Source of the DNA: an uncultured Actinomycetes bacterium
GTDB taxonomy: Bacteria; Actinomycetota; Acidimicrobiia; Acidimicrobiales; RAAP-2
Length of the DNA stretch: 12,686 bases
Direction of reading: 5' to 3'
Assembly (NCBI GenBank): GCA_903854175.1
Contig: CAINVQ010000036.1
Coordinates: 1 to 12,686, forward strand
Shown: positions 1-7,214 of the stretch, piece after piece
Layout: each line of letters begins with the position of its first letter
Numbering within the stretch: the first letter of the stretch is position 1
Made by a program: the position numbers and the translations under genes
Notes under the pieces: model-generated
Told to the model about the DNA's origin: nothing
Database searches by the model: none
Seen by the model: only the letters and a program-made list of their open reading frames with translations

Positions 1-641
1 CCACGAATCTGAACGTCGCGCTCTTCAAGGACGTTCAGTAAACCAACCTGAATGCGCTCTGAAAGGTCAGGGAGTTCGTTCATCGCAAAGATGCCACGGT
101 TCGATTTCGGAACAAGTCCGTACGAAAGTGCTCGTGGATCATCGAGGAATAATCCTCCAGCAACCTTGATTGGGTCAACTTCACCAATGAGGTCCGCCAT
201 TGAAGTATCTGGTGACGCAAGCTTCTCTGCAAAACGACGTGTGCGGTGCACCCATGAGATCGGAGTGTCGTCACCCTTTTCGCCAACAAGTTCAATTGCG
301 TACGCAGAAATTGGTGCGAATGGATCGTCACGAACTTCTGATCCCTCAACAATTGGAAGCCACTCATCGAGTAGTTCAACAAGTGAACGAATCATTCGAG
401 TCTTGGCCTGACCACGTTCACCAAGCAAGATGATGTCATGTCCAGCAAGTAGTGCTGTCTCTAATTGAGGAAGAACAGTGTCTTCGTAGCCGAGCACCGC
501 TGAAGTGAGTGGGCGACCTTCACTAAGACGCTTCTCTAAGTTGACACGAAGTTCTTCTCGAACTGACTTGGGTTCGTAGCCAGACTTTCGAAGGGCACCA
601 AGGGTGGTTGGGAGATCTGTGGGGGTGTTTGGAATACTCAT
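1..641 (-). CDS. ChlI/MoxR-like AAA+ ATPase, N-terminal 213 residues (partial)
   Basis: This gene reads leftward from an ATG at 641 and runs off the window with no stop, so only the first 213 codons are seen. A Walker A motif, GERGQAKT, lies at residues 74-81. Further on are a GLFLDDP stretch (about 163-169) and the segment RGIFAMNELPDL (182-193), followed by ERIQVGLLNVLEERDVQIR. This pattern belongs to the magnesium-chelatase-subunit-I/MoxR-like AAA+ proteins of actinobacteria. From general knowledge of the family, these are often encoded beside a von Willebrand factor A protein and are thought to act as chaperone-like ATPases; they are not chlorophyll enzymes. The Walker B position reads N-E (188-189) where D-E is usual. 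AAGG lies about 7 bases upstream of the ATG. The gene follows qcrB after 135 bp in the same direction. Family is fairly sure, substrate unknown. Confidence 0.8.
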   Translation of the reverse strand, partial: MSIPNTPTDLPTTLGALRKSGYEPKSVREELRVNLEKRLSEGRPLTSAVLGYEDTVLPQLETALLAGHDIILLGERGQAKTRMIRSLVELLDEWLPIVEGSEVRDDPFAPISAYAIELVGEKGDDTPISWVHRTRRFAEKLASPDTSMADLIGEVDPIKVAGGLFLDDPRALSYGLVPKSNRGIFAMNELPDLSERIQVGLLNVLEERDVQIR

Positions 642-776
642 TTAATTACCTTACGTGGAGTGAATAAACGTCGTCCAACCGGCAGTTTTCCCTTAGAAGT
701 ATCGGAAATCAACCATTAACCAACACCTTGGTAGTCAAGTGGAATTTAGATTTATGCGCTTTTTGGCGCGTTAGAC
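642..776. other. Intergenic gap between qcrB and the ChlI-like ATPase gene
   Basis: These 135 bp separate two genes read leftward. On the minus strand there is a short GCGC-CAAAAA-GCGC hairpin (756-769) just after the qcrB stop, but only four base pairs and no T-run, so it is a poor terminator. A TTGACT hexamer at 738-733 could be a -35 box, but I see no convincing -10 at the right distance. The gap is long for this compact region, so a separate promoter for the ATPase gene is plausible but not shown. Confidence 0.3.
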
Positions 777-2321
777 CTAACGGTCAACAACGCGCGTTCC
801 GTTGCCATCGCCATCACTATGTGGAGCTTCCACTTCGCTGATGAATCTAGGCACAGGAATTGGAGCCAAGTGGCTTGGAACATCGTCAACGTACTGTGGT
901 GTTGACGTAGCAACATATTCTCCGTCTGAGGTACGAGTAACAGAGTTTGTTGTCTTGCGCTTTCCCGCGCCCTTGAAGCCCTGCATTTCCTTGCAAATCT
1001 TGTACGTCAACGGATAGGCAATGAGTGGAACGAGAATGGTGAGAATTCTCATTGCCCACAGCACGGAGTTAAGAGAGATTTGGAAGAAGTTCGCAATTAC
1101 GTCAGTCGAACTTGCGATGAACAAAATCATCAGGAACGAAAGCGTTGTAACACCGACTGAAGTACGAACTGCTCGGTCGCTAGGACGGTCTAGTAGGTGG
1201 TGAATTGCATTGTCGCCAGTGAACTTTCTCTCTAGCGCTGGCCATGCGTACGCCAAGTTGAACACCAGACCCGGCAAAATAAGTGCCGGTATGAGCGTCT
1301 CGAACGCAATGGTATGCCCGAAGCTATGGAAAGTCCACGACGGCCAAATACGAAGTGCGCCGTCAAGGAATCCCATGTACCAGTCCGGCTGTACGGCGTA
1401 CGAAATATTTGATGCGTGGTACTGACCAAACTGCCAAATTGGGTTGATCTGAGCGAACGCACCGAGTGCTGCAGTTACGCCGCCAACAATAAGCAAGAAA
1501 CCAGTTGTCTTAGCCATGAAGACTGGGAACATTGGAGTTCCAACGACGTTGTCTTCAGTTTTTCCAGGTCCAGGAAACTGTGTGTGCTTCTGGCGAACAA
1601 GGAGTGCCAAGTGAGCACCAACGAGTCCCAAGATTAGAAGCGGAACAATAAATTCGTGCAGAACGAAGAAGCGAGGAATCACCATTGTGCCTGGGAAGTT
1701 GCCACCGAAGATCCAAAAGGCCAGGTAGCTACCAACAACAGGAAGTGACAACAAGATTGAGTAAGCAATTCGGATACCAGTACCCGACACGAGGTCATCT
1801 GGAAGTGAGTAACCAAGGAACCCGTTCACAATCGCGAGGGTCATAAGTGTTGTTCCAATTGTCCAGTTGAGTTCACGTGGCTTACGGAATGCACCAGTAA
1901 AGAAGACACGGGCCATGTGAACAACGAGAGCACCAACAAAAATGTCACAAGCCCAGTGGTGCATTTGGCGCATCAAGAGTCCGCCGCGAACTGCGAAGGA
2001 AAGGTCAATTGAAGATGCATACGCTTCGGTCATCTTCTGTCCGTAGAGCGGCATGTATGTTCCGTGATAGGTAACGATTGCTGTACTTGGGATGTAATAC
2101 AGAGCAAGGAAAATACCTGTTACCAGAAGAATCACAAATGAGTACAGTGCAATTTCACCCAGCATGAATGACCAGTGATCTGGGAAAATTTTGTCAAGGA
2201 ATGTACGACCACCCTTAGCGGCACCAAGGCGATCATCAATCTCATTCAGCGCATGCCCAACTCCACCGAATGGACCCTTAGCCAACTTCTTGGCTCGCTT
2301 TGTGTTCAGTGTTTCACTCAT
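777..2321 (-). CDS. qcrB: Cytochrome bc1 complex cytochrome b subunit QcrB
   Basis: This 514-residue membrane protein is the cytochrome b subunit of the actinobacterial menaquinol:cytochrome c oxidoreductase. It carries both b hemes and the quinone sites. Heme ligands are visible: H121 (or H122) and H135 in one helix, and H222 and H237 in another. The second pair has 14 residues between the histidines, the b6-type spacing, rather than 13 as in mitochondrial cytochrome b. The Qo-site motif is PDWY (312-315), the form common in this phylum instead of PEWY. An N-terminal cytoplasmic extension (1-45) and a hydrophilic C-terminal tail of about 65 residues (from about 450) flank the helices. The ATG overlaps the qcrA stop as ATGA, with GGGAG five bases upstream, so translation is probably coupled. 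The protein should assemble with QcrA, QcrC and the aa3 oxidase into one supercomplex. Confidence 0.97.
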   Translation of the reverse strand: MSETLNTKRAKKLAKGPFGGVGHALNEIDDRLGAAKGGRTFLDKIFPDHWSFMLGEIALYSFVILLVTGIFLALYYIPSTAIVTYHGTYMPLYGQKMTEAYASSIDLSFAVRGGLLMRQMHHWACDIFVGALVVHMARVFFTGAFRKPRELNWTIGTTLMTLAIVNGFLGYSLPDDLVSGTGIRIAYSILLSLPVVGSYLAFWIFGGNFPGTMVIPRFFVLHEFIVPLLILGLVGAHLALLVRQKHTQFPGPGKTEDNVVGTPMFPVFMAKTTGFLLIVGGVTAALGAFAQINPIWQFGQYHASNISYAVQPDWYMGFLDGALRIWPSWTFHSFGHTIAFETLIPALILPGLVFNLAYAWPALERKFTGDNAIHHLLDRPSDRAVRTSVGVTTLSFLMILFIASSTDVIANFFQISLNSVLWAMRILTILVPLIAYPLTYKICKEMQGFKGAGKRKTTNSVTRTSDGEYVATSTPQYVDDVPSHLAPIPVPRFISEVEAPHSDGDGNGTRVVDR

Positions 2322-3256
2322 GAACGCTCCCAGAATCCAGGGCCAACTGGCTCGTTGTAATCAGCTTGTGCGCGAACGTAGCCATCAGAGTCAATGTAGA
2401 TAGGCAACTGTGGAAGTGGGCGCGGTGCTGGACCGAAGTTTGGAACTGCACCATTGTTTACGTCAAACATTGATTGGTGACATGGGCACACGAGTAGCTG
2501 CATCTGCTGTTCGTAGAGACCCACTGGGCAACCGAGGTGAGTGCAGAGCTTTGAATAAGCAATGAGGCCTTGTGGGGCCCATGACTCGCGACCCTTCATT
2601 GTTGTGAAGTTTCGGTTAGAAACACGAATCAATACTGTCTGGTCGACAGCCTGTCCGTTTTCTGAATCTTGTTCACCTTCTGGGTAGACGGTAATGATTG
2701 AACCAATTGCGAGATCATCAATAAGGATTCGACGTCCAGTGATGTCCACTGCGAAGGTGTCTTTGCGCCAGTCGGTGTGAAAAAGTGTTTTCTCAGGTAG
2801 CGGTCCAAGGCTTCGCAGCAATGGGAAGAGTGCACCAATTGAAAACACGCCCATGCCACCGGCAAAGAGTCCAGTAATTAATTTGCGACGCTTAACAACG
2901 CCACCACCACGCTGGATAATCGCTGCTGCAAATGCGGCTCGATCTTCATCAGTGCTTCGAAATTCATGGCGATCTTCTACGAAGGGTCCACGTGGCATGA
3001 GGTACTTACCCCACGCAACAAGTCCAATACCTAACAGCAGCAAACTTCCAGCTAGGAAGCCACCAAGAATGAATGGCTTCCAGTTCTGAACGTAAGCAAC
3101 GATGAATAAAAAGCCAAAGATAATTGCGAATACGAAAGAAATTGAAATTACTTTTTCAACTCGCTTGGGATTACGCGCAGCTGGCTGTAAGTGCGGGTCA
3201 TCGGCCGAGAGTCCCCTTAGTGATACTGGCGTGTGGTTTTCGTGGTTATTGCTCAC
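2318..3256 (-). CDS. qcrA: Rieske iron-sulfur subunit of the bc1 complex, QcrA
   Basis: This 312-residue Rieske protein takes electrons from menaquinol at the Qo site and passes them to QcrC. The [2Fe-2S] ligands are C238 and H240 (in CTHLGC) and C257 and H260 (in CPCH); C243 and C259 should form the stabilising disulfide. Three membrane helices precede the iron-sulfur domain (about 36-56, 62-84 and 127-147), as is typical of actinobacteria and unlike the single helix of most bacteria. KRRK (122-125) just before the third helix resembles the twin-arginine signal; in Streptomyces the third helix is known to be Tat-dependent. The start is GTG, overlapping the qcrC stop as GTGA, with AGGAG about ten bases upstream. 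Function is certain on motifs and context. Confidence 0.97.
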   Translation of the reverse strand: MSNNHENHTPVSLRGLSADDPHLQPAARNPKRVEKVISISFVFAIIFGFLFIVAYVQNWKPFILGGFLAGSLLLLGIGLVAWGKYLMPRGPFVEDRHEFRSTDEDRAAFAAAIIQRGGGVVKRRKLITGLFAGGMGVFSIGALFPLLRSLGPLPEKTLFHTDWRKDTFAVDITGRRILIDDLAIGSIITVYPEGEQDSENGQAVDQTVLIRVSNRNFTTMKGRESWAPQGLIAYSKLCTHLGCPVGLYEQQMQLLVCPCHQSMFDVNNGAVPNFGPAPRPLPQLPIYIDSDGYVRAQADYNEPVGPGFWERS

Positions 3257-4137
3257 TCGTCTCGCTCTCCTACCCAGAATCCGAATAGTGCAAGTCCACC
3301 AACACCAAGGGCTAGTCCAATAAATCCTTCGGCTACTGGACCTAGTCCACCGAGTCCGAGTCCACCAACGTTGGTTGGGTGCTGAATTTCTGTTGTTACA
3401 AACTTAACAATGTCACTTACCTGCTTGTCACTGAGGTTTCCAGTGAAGCGAGGCATGTTGCCTGGACCAGTACGAATTGCTTCTACTACTTGTACTGCTG
3501 GAACCGCGTGAAGTGAAGGAGCGTACGTTCCAGACGCGAGCGCGTCACCCATACCTTCAATGGTGTGACAGGCGGCACAGTTAAGTGCATACAGCTGAGC
3601 ACCATTAGAAACACTTGCGCCTGCAAGATTTGGTGATGGGATGTACGGATAACTCGGTGCAAGTGAGTTCACCCATGCCGCAATTGCTTTCGATTGACGA
3701 TCGGTCAGACGAGGCTTGTGACGCATTGCTTGTACTTGACGCGGATTCGCTGCTGGCATGCGACCAGACGAAATCCAGAAGTCAACTGTTGCTGGCCCAA
3801 GTCCAACGAGTGCAGGGTACGAACCAACTTCACCAACACCATTTGCTTCAACACCATGGCAAGAAGCACAGTTCTGCATGTAGAGAGCTTTACCAAGGTT
3901 TATGAGCGATGGCGAAGGCGCGTTGTACATGATTGAAGAGTTGCCATACGAAACAATTTGACCATTGCTGTCTTTGACAACAGTGGTGGAGTTAGGCGTG
4001 CCCGAGTCGATTCGATTTGTTTGGTACGGCTGCTTTACAGCGTCTGCACTCTGTGCAAACAAAACAAGTGGCCCGGCACTCGCTACTCCCAGAATGCTTA
4101 GAAGAATTGAACGCTTAAGTAAGGAACGAATCATCAT
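3253..4137 (-). CDS. qcrC: Diheme cytochrome c subunit of the bc1 complex, QcrC
   Basis: This 294-residue membrane-anchored protein carries two c-type hemes and links the Rieske centre directly to cytochrome oxidase, replacing a soluble cytochrome c. The heme sites are CASCH (90-94) and CAACH (187-191), with likely axial methionines M127 (GRMP) and M228 (GNMP). The sequence from K9 to about A33 is a signal peptide or N-terminal anchor. A glycine-rich C-terminal helix (about 269-289) ends in the charged tail GERDE. Residues 34-80 form a polar spacer before the first heme domain. ATG codons at 4137 and 4134 are adjacent, so the exact start is uncertain by one residue. The gene begins three bases after the ctaE stop and overlaps qcrA. 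Only a weak AAAG lies upstream, so it probably relies on coupling to ctaE. Confidence 0.96.
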   Translation of the reverse strand: MMIRSLLKRSILLSILGVASAGPLVLFAQSADAVKQPYQTNRIDSGTPNSTTVVKDSNGQIVSYGNSSIMYNAPSPSLINLGKALYMQNCASCHGVEANGVGEVGSYPALVGLGPATVDFWISSGRMPAANPRQVQAMRHKPRLTDRQSKAIAAWVNSLAPSYPYIPSPNLAGASVSNGAQLYALNCAACHTIEGMGDALASGTYAPSLHAVPAVQVVEAIRTGPGNMPRFTGNLSDKQVSDIVKFVTTEIQHPTNVGGLGLGGLGPVAEGFIGLALGVGGLALFGFWVGERDE

Positions 4138-4140
4138 GTT

Positions 4141-4791
4141 CTACTTTAAAAGGAAGAGCGCTGAGTAGAGCCCAATCCATACGACGTCAACAAAGTGCCA
4201 GTAGTAACTAACGCCTTGGAATGTTGAAAGCTCACCCGGGTCACCTTCGGTTCCGCGCATACGGAACAAAAGCACTGCCATGGCAATAAGTCCGAGGAAC
4301 ACGTGAAGTCCGTGCAGACCAGTAGTGATGTAGAAAATTGAACCGTAAGAGTTTGAGTACCAACGTGTTTCGAGGTTTAACCATTCGTAGCACTGGTTAC
4401 CAACGAACACTGCACCCATAACAATGGTGATGATGGTCCATAAACGAGCTTCACTACGACGACGGTGTTCAATTAGCCACACCGCCCACTGCATCGTTGC
4501 AGAAGATGCAACCAAGATGATCGTGAAGATCCCTGCTTGCAATGTGTCGAGCTTCGTGCCCATGGGAGGCCACACAGCTAGGTGGGCTTTGATAGTAAAT
4601 AACGCGGCGAAGAGTCCTGAGAAGAACATCAGCTCGCTACCGAGCCAAATCATCACTCCAATGGCAAGCATCGGGGGACGATCGTGAACAATCTTCTCCG
4701 GCTTCGCCAGGCTTTCGGGGGAAAGTGCCTGACTCACGCCTACAGTTCTACTAGAAAAATTACTCCCCATGCCATATTTGCCAGAAATCAA
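4141..4791 (-). CDS. ctaE: Cytochrome c oxidase subunit III, CtaE
   Basis: Subunit III of the aa3-type cytochrome oxidase, here with five predicted membrane helices (about 40-64, 85-105, 117-138, 152-175 and 195-215 in the 216-residue reading). Family signatures include GSELMFF with E53, TGLHGLHVFLG (157-167) and YYWHFVDVVWI (196-206). The catalytic subunits CtaC and CtaD are not in this window. The longest reading starts with TTG at 4791, overlapping the helD stop as TTGA. An ATG at 4770 would give a 209-residue protein of more usual length. Neither has a clear Shine-Dalgarno sequence, so the start is open, and I think the ATG at least as likely. The gene heads the ctaE-qcrC-qcrA-qcrB cluster that is conserved in actinobacteria. 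Confidence 0.95.
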   Translation of the reverse strand: MISGKYGMGSNFSSRTVGVSQALSPESLAKPEKIVHDRPPMLAIGVMIWLGSELMFFSGLFAALFTIKAHLAVWPPMGTKLDTLQAGIFTIILVASSATMQWAVWLIEHRRRSEARLWTIITIVMGAVFVGNQCYEWLNLETRWYSNSYGSIFYITTGLHGLHVFLGLIAMAVLLFRMRGTEGDPGELSTFQGVSYYWHFVDVVWIGLYSALFLLK

Positions 4792-7133
4792 GCAATTGTT
4801 GGAGGTAATTCATTAGTCGCGACAATGGCCAAACGTCTTGTTGGACGGGTCATGGCGACATACAAAGTTCTGAGCCCACGAGAAGTGATGGCTTTTGATT
4901 CCCCTGATCCACGGCGAGCAATTTCGACCGGATCCACCACGATTGTGGCGTCAAACTCAAGCCCATTTGCCCCTTCAGCTCCCAAGACAACGAGGTCTGC
5001 GCTGAGGCCACGAGACTCAAGCTCTCGAGGGTCAATGGCGTCAAGTTTGGCAGCTTTCAAAATTGAAACGATTTCATCAACTCTGGAACTAGTCACAATT
5101 ACGGCAACTCGACCTGGCTCTACGTCTGCACACTCACGCTTAACTGCGTTAACAAGTGTTGTGGCAAATTGCTCAGGTGTTACTACTTCAACTGTCGGCA
5201 CCGATCCTGCGCGACGTACTGGCTTGGGCGCTTCAAGATCTGGAGATGCAGCCTTCAGTGTTGGTTCAGCGAAAGTGAGTACTTCTTCTGGAGTTCGGTA
5301 GCTCACAGTTAGATCAACTCGAGCTGGTTCACGACGCGGTTCTAATACTTGGAGAACTGCATTCCATGATGCAGATGAGCCCGCAGTTGTTGCTTGTCCC
5401 ATGTCACCAACAATGGTCATTGAGCCAGTGAGGTCACGTCGCTTCAAAACACGAAGTTCCATTGGAGAGAGGTCTTGTGCTTCGTCAACAACAATGTGCC
5501 CGTATGTAACGAACTCAGCTTCATCAAGTTCCTGACTCTGTGCAGGAGCGAGTCGCTCAGCTTCACGAAGTGCGGCTTGGCGAACATTGCCGGCATACGC
5601 ATCGAGGTCAACACCATCGAGCATTCCTGATTCGCCAGGCTTTGCTTTAGGGCGTGGCTTCTTTCGGGGCCCGAGAAGAATACGAGCCTCGTCAATTAGC
5701 GCTGCATCAGCCTTGGTCCACAAAACATCTTCAAGGTTTTGTGAGCGTGGACGGTGCAGCAACGCAATCTCAGCATCGCTAAGGATGTCTTTTCCAGCAG
5801 CACGCAGTAGTGCCGGCGCGCCAAAGAGGTCGTGCAGTAAGTCCTGACCAGTGAGTCGTGGCCAAACGCGCTGCAACGCAATTTTGAATTGCTGGGTAGC
5901 GCGAATTGCATCTGCAAGCTCATTCACTTGTGATATTTCTTCGTCACTATTTTTTACGAATCTTGAGTGATACTCATTTGCCATTCGAAGCGCGAGTTCT
6001 CGTCCAACAGCTGACCTGCGTTGGTTGTGATTACCTGGTCGTCTACGCGCACGCTCGACAATGTCTTTTGTCCATGTTGCCTTTAACTTCAAAATTGCAC
6101 GACCAACTGGAATTTCCACATCATCACGAAGCGGGTGCTGTCGCGTGCGAAGTGCACGATTGAGCACTTTCACCATTCGGATGTCACCCTTTAGTTGGTC
6201 GAGATCTTCATCTTCACGAGCACCCACTGACACGTTGGTGACAAGCTCAGAAATTGTTGAAAGCGTTACTCCTGATTCTCCAAGTGAAGGCAGAACATTT
6301 TCAATGTAATTAAGAAAGAGCGGATTTGGTCCTACGACCAAAACACCCTGGCGCTCAAGTGTTGAGCGGTGAGTAAAGAGAAGGTATGCCGCACGGTGAA
6401 GAGCAACTGCAGTCTTTCCAGTTCCGGGACCGCCTTGAACGAGAAGAATCCCCGCCAGTGGGTTTCTAATGATGCGGTCTTGTTCACCTTGAATCGTCGC
6501 AATGATGTCGCCCATGCGTCCAGTTCGTGCTCGCCCGAGCGCAGCGAGAAGTGCCCCTGGGCCACCAAGTGCCATGCCACCATCAACAAGGCCTTCGGGA
6601 GTTGCACTGCGCGCTTCGTCGTCTGGAACCATGAGGTCACCATTTGCATCAGCGAAGTATTCATCTTCAACACCAACTACGTCGTGTCCACGAATTGCCA
6701 CGTGACGGCGGCGGCTAAGACCGAGCGATTCAACACCTGTAGCTCGGTAGAAAGCTTCAGCGACTGGTGCACGCCAGTCAACTACAAGCGCATTCAACTG
6801 TTCATCTGAAACAGCGAGACGACCAACGTGGTACACATCTCGAACTCCGTCAGTATTTACGTCATAGTCAATGCGACCGAAGAAGAGTGGTTGGTCACCA
6901 ATAGCTAGTTGATCAAGCCTGGTGAGTGCGGTACTCATTACAACGTCGCGCTCTACGAGGTCTCCGGCGCCACGCATGTTCGCCACAGCTGCGTTATCGC
7001 GCATTGCCATTGCCTCTTCACGCATGTGATCGAGCGCGCCAAGAGCGAGGGTCAAGAACTCTTGTTCCTCGGCAATCTCACGCTCGTGTGCCACTTGGGC
7101 CTCTTTCAAAGTCTCGAATTTTGGGTTTGTCAA
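4788..7133 (-). CDS. helD: HelD-family RNA polymerase-associated ATPase
   Basis: A 781-residue superfamily 1 helicase-like protein. Residues 6-47 form an N-terminal helical region rich in Glu, Ala and Arg. Walker A is GGPGTGKT (234-241), Walker B/motif II is VVDEAQD (548-554), and motif III includes VGDMGQ (575-580). Later motifs are SYRTPEE (611-617), GLEFD (724-728) and YVAMTRPTRR (758-767). The split of the ATPase by a helical insert (about 300-540) and the N-terminal coil match HelD rather than UvrD or Rep. Characterised HelD proteins insert into RNA polymerase and use ATP to free it from nucleic acid; the related HelR protects against rifamycins. The start is TTG, with no Shine-Dalgarno and an in-frame TGA ten codons upstream, so no longer start is available. 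It ends overlapping the TTG reading of ctaE. Family confident; cellular role inferred. Confidence 0.9.
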   Translation of the reverse strand: MTNPKFETLKEAQVAHEREIAEEQEFLTLALGALDHMREEAMAMRDNAAVANMRGAGDLVERDVVMSTALTRLDQLAIGDQPLFFGRIDYDVNTDGVRDVYHVGRLAVSDEQLNALVVDWRAPVAEAFYRATGVESLGLSRRRHVAIRGHDVVGVEDEYFADANGDLMVPDDEARSATPEGLVDGGMALGGPGALLAALGRARTGRMGDIIATIQGEQDRIIRNPLAGILLVQGGPGTGKTAVALHRAAYLLFTHRSTLERQGVLVVGPNPLFLNYIENVLPSLGESGVTLSTISELVTNVSVGAREDEDLDQLKGDIRMVKVLNRALRTRQHPLRDDVEIPVGRAILKLKATWTKDIVERARRRPGNHNQRRSAVGRELALRMANEYHSRFVKNSDEEISQVNELADAIRATQQFKIALQRVWPRLTGQDLLHDLFGAPALLRAAGKDILSDAEIALLHRPRSQNLEDVLWTKADAALIDEARILLGPRKKPRPKAKPGESGMLDGVDLDAYAGNVRQAALREAERLAPAQSQELDEAEFVTYGHIVVDEAQDLSPMELRVLKRRDLTGSMTIVGDMGQATTAGSSASWNAVLQVLEPRREPARVDLTVSYRTPEEVLTFAEPTLKAASPDLEAPKPVRRAGSVPTVEVVTPEQFATTLVNAVKRECADVEPGRVAVIVTSSRVDEIVSILKAAKLDAIDPRELESRGLSADLVVLGAEGANGLEFDATIVVDPVEIARRGSGESKAITSRGLRTLYVAMTRPTRRLAIVATNELPPTIA

Positions 7134-7172
7134 TTCTAGGGGAACATTGCCAATAGCTCACTTTGGGGATTA

Positions 7173-7190
7173 TTAGGCCATTGCGCCTAG
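7173..7190. promoter_or_regulatory. Inverted repeat, candidate operator (TTAGG-N8-CCTAG)
   Basis: TTAGGC (7173-7178) and GCCTAG (7185-7190) form an imperfect dyad around CATTGC, with five perfect pairs (TAGGC/GCCTA). It overlaps both tentative -10 boxes in the divergent gap. The outer half-sites resemble the TTAGG...CCTAA ends of the DtxR/IdeR iron box, but the spacer is 8 instead of 9 and the centre does not match. A regulator site is possible; chance is also possible for so short a dyad. Confidence 0.3.
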
Positions 7191-7205
7191 ATTGAAGGGG
7201 GTAAA

Positions 7206-7210
7206 AGGAG
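7206..7210 (+). promoter_or_regulatory. Ribosome binding site of hemE
   Basis: AGGAG, within a longer AAAAGGAG run, sits four bases before the GTG at 7215. It fixes that GTG as the start of hemE and is among the clearest Shine-Dalgarno sequences in the window. Confidence 0.75.
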
Positions 7211-7214
7211 ACAC

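Larger units (their letters stand above)
7134..7214. promoter_or_regulatory. Divergent promoter region between helD and hemE
   Basis: These 81 bp must hold the promoters of both the helD/ctaE/qcr operon (leftward) and the hem operon (rightward), unless helD is transcribed from further upstream. Leftward, TAATAA (7175-7170) could be a -10 box. Rightward, TAGATT (7188-7193) could be a -10, with TTGGGG (7163-7168) as a weak -35 at 19 bp. None is a strong match, so the hexamer assignments are tentative; the region's role rests on gene orientation. Confidence 0.5.

Noticed and set aside
52..411. Plus-strand open frame of 119 codons at the left edge
   Set aside because: It is antisense to the ChlI-like ATPase, which carries clear motifs; the plus-strand product is serine-rich with none.
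756..769. Hairpin after qcrB as a rho-independent terminator
   Set aside because: The stem has only four pairs, the loop is the A/T run, and no T-tract follows in the direction of transcription.
4684..5301. Plus-strand open frame of 205 codons opposite helD and the start of ctaE
   Set aside because: Its translation is serine- and threonine-rich without any recognisable domain, and it lies wholly antisense to well-supported genes.
6369..6809. Plus-strand open frame of 146 codons opposite helD
   Set aside because: It runs antisense to the Walker A region of helD and shows no family pattern or ribosome binding site.
7128..7133. TTGACA on the minus strand as a perfect -35 box
   Set aside because: It coincides with the first two helD codons, and at 17 bp downstream the sequence is TTTGAA, not a credible -10; starting there would also cut off the HelD N-terminal coil.
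7173..7191. Calling the dyad a true DtxR/IdeR box
   Set aside because: Only the outer half-sites agree, the spacer is 8 instead of 9 bases, and most central positions differ; it is kept only as a candidate operator.
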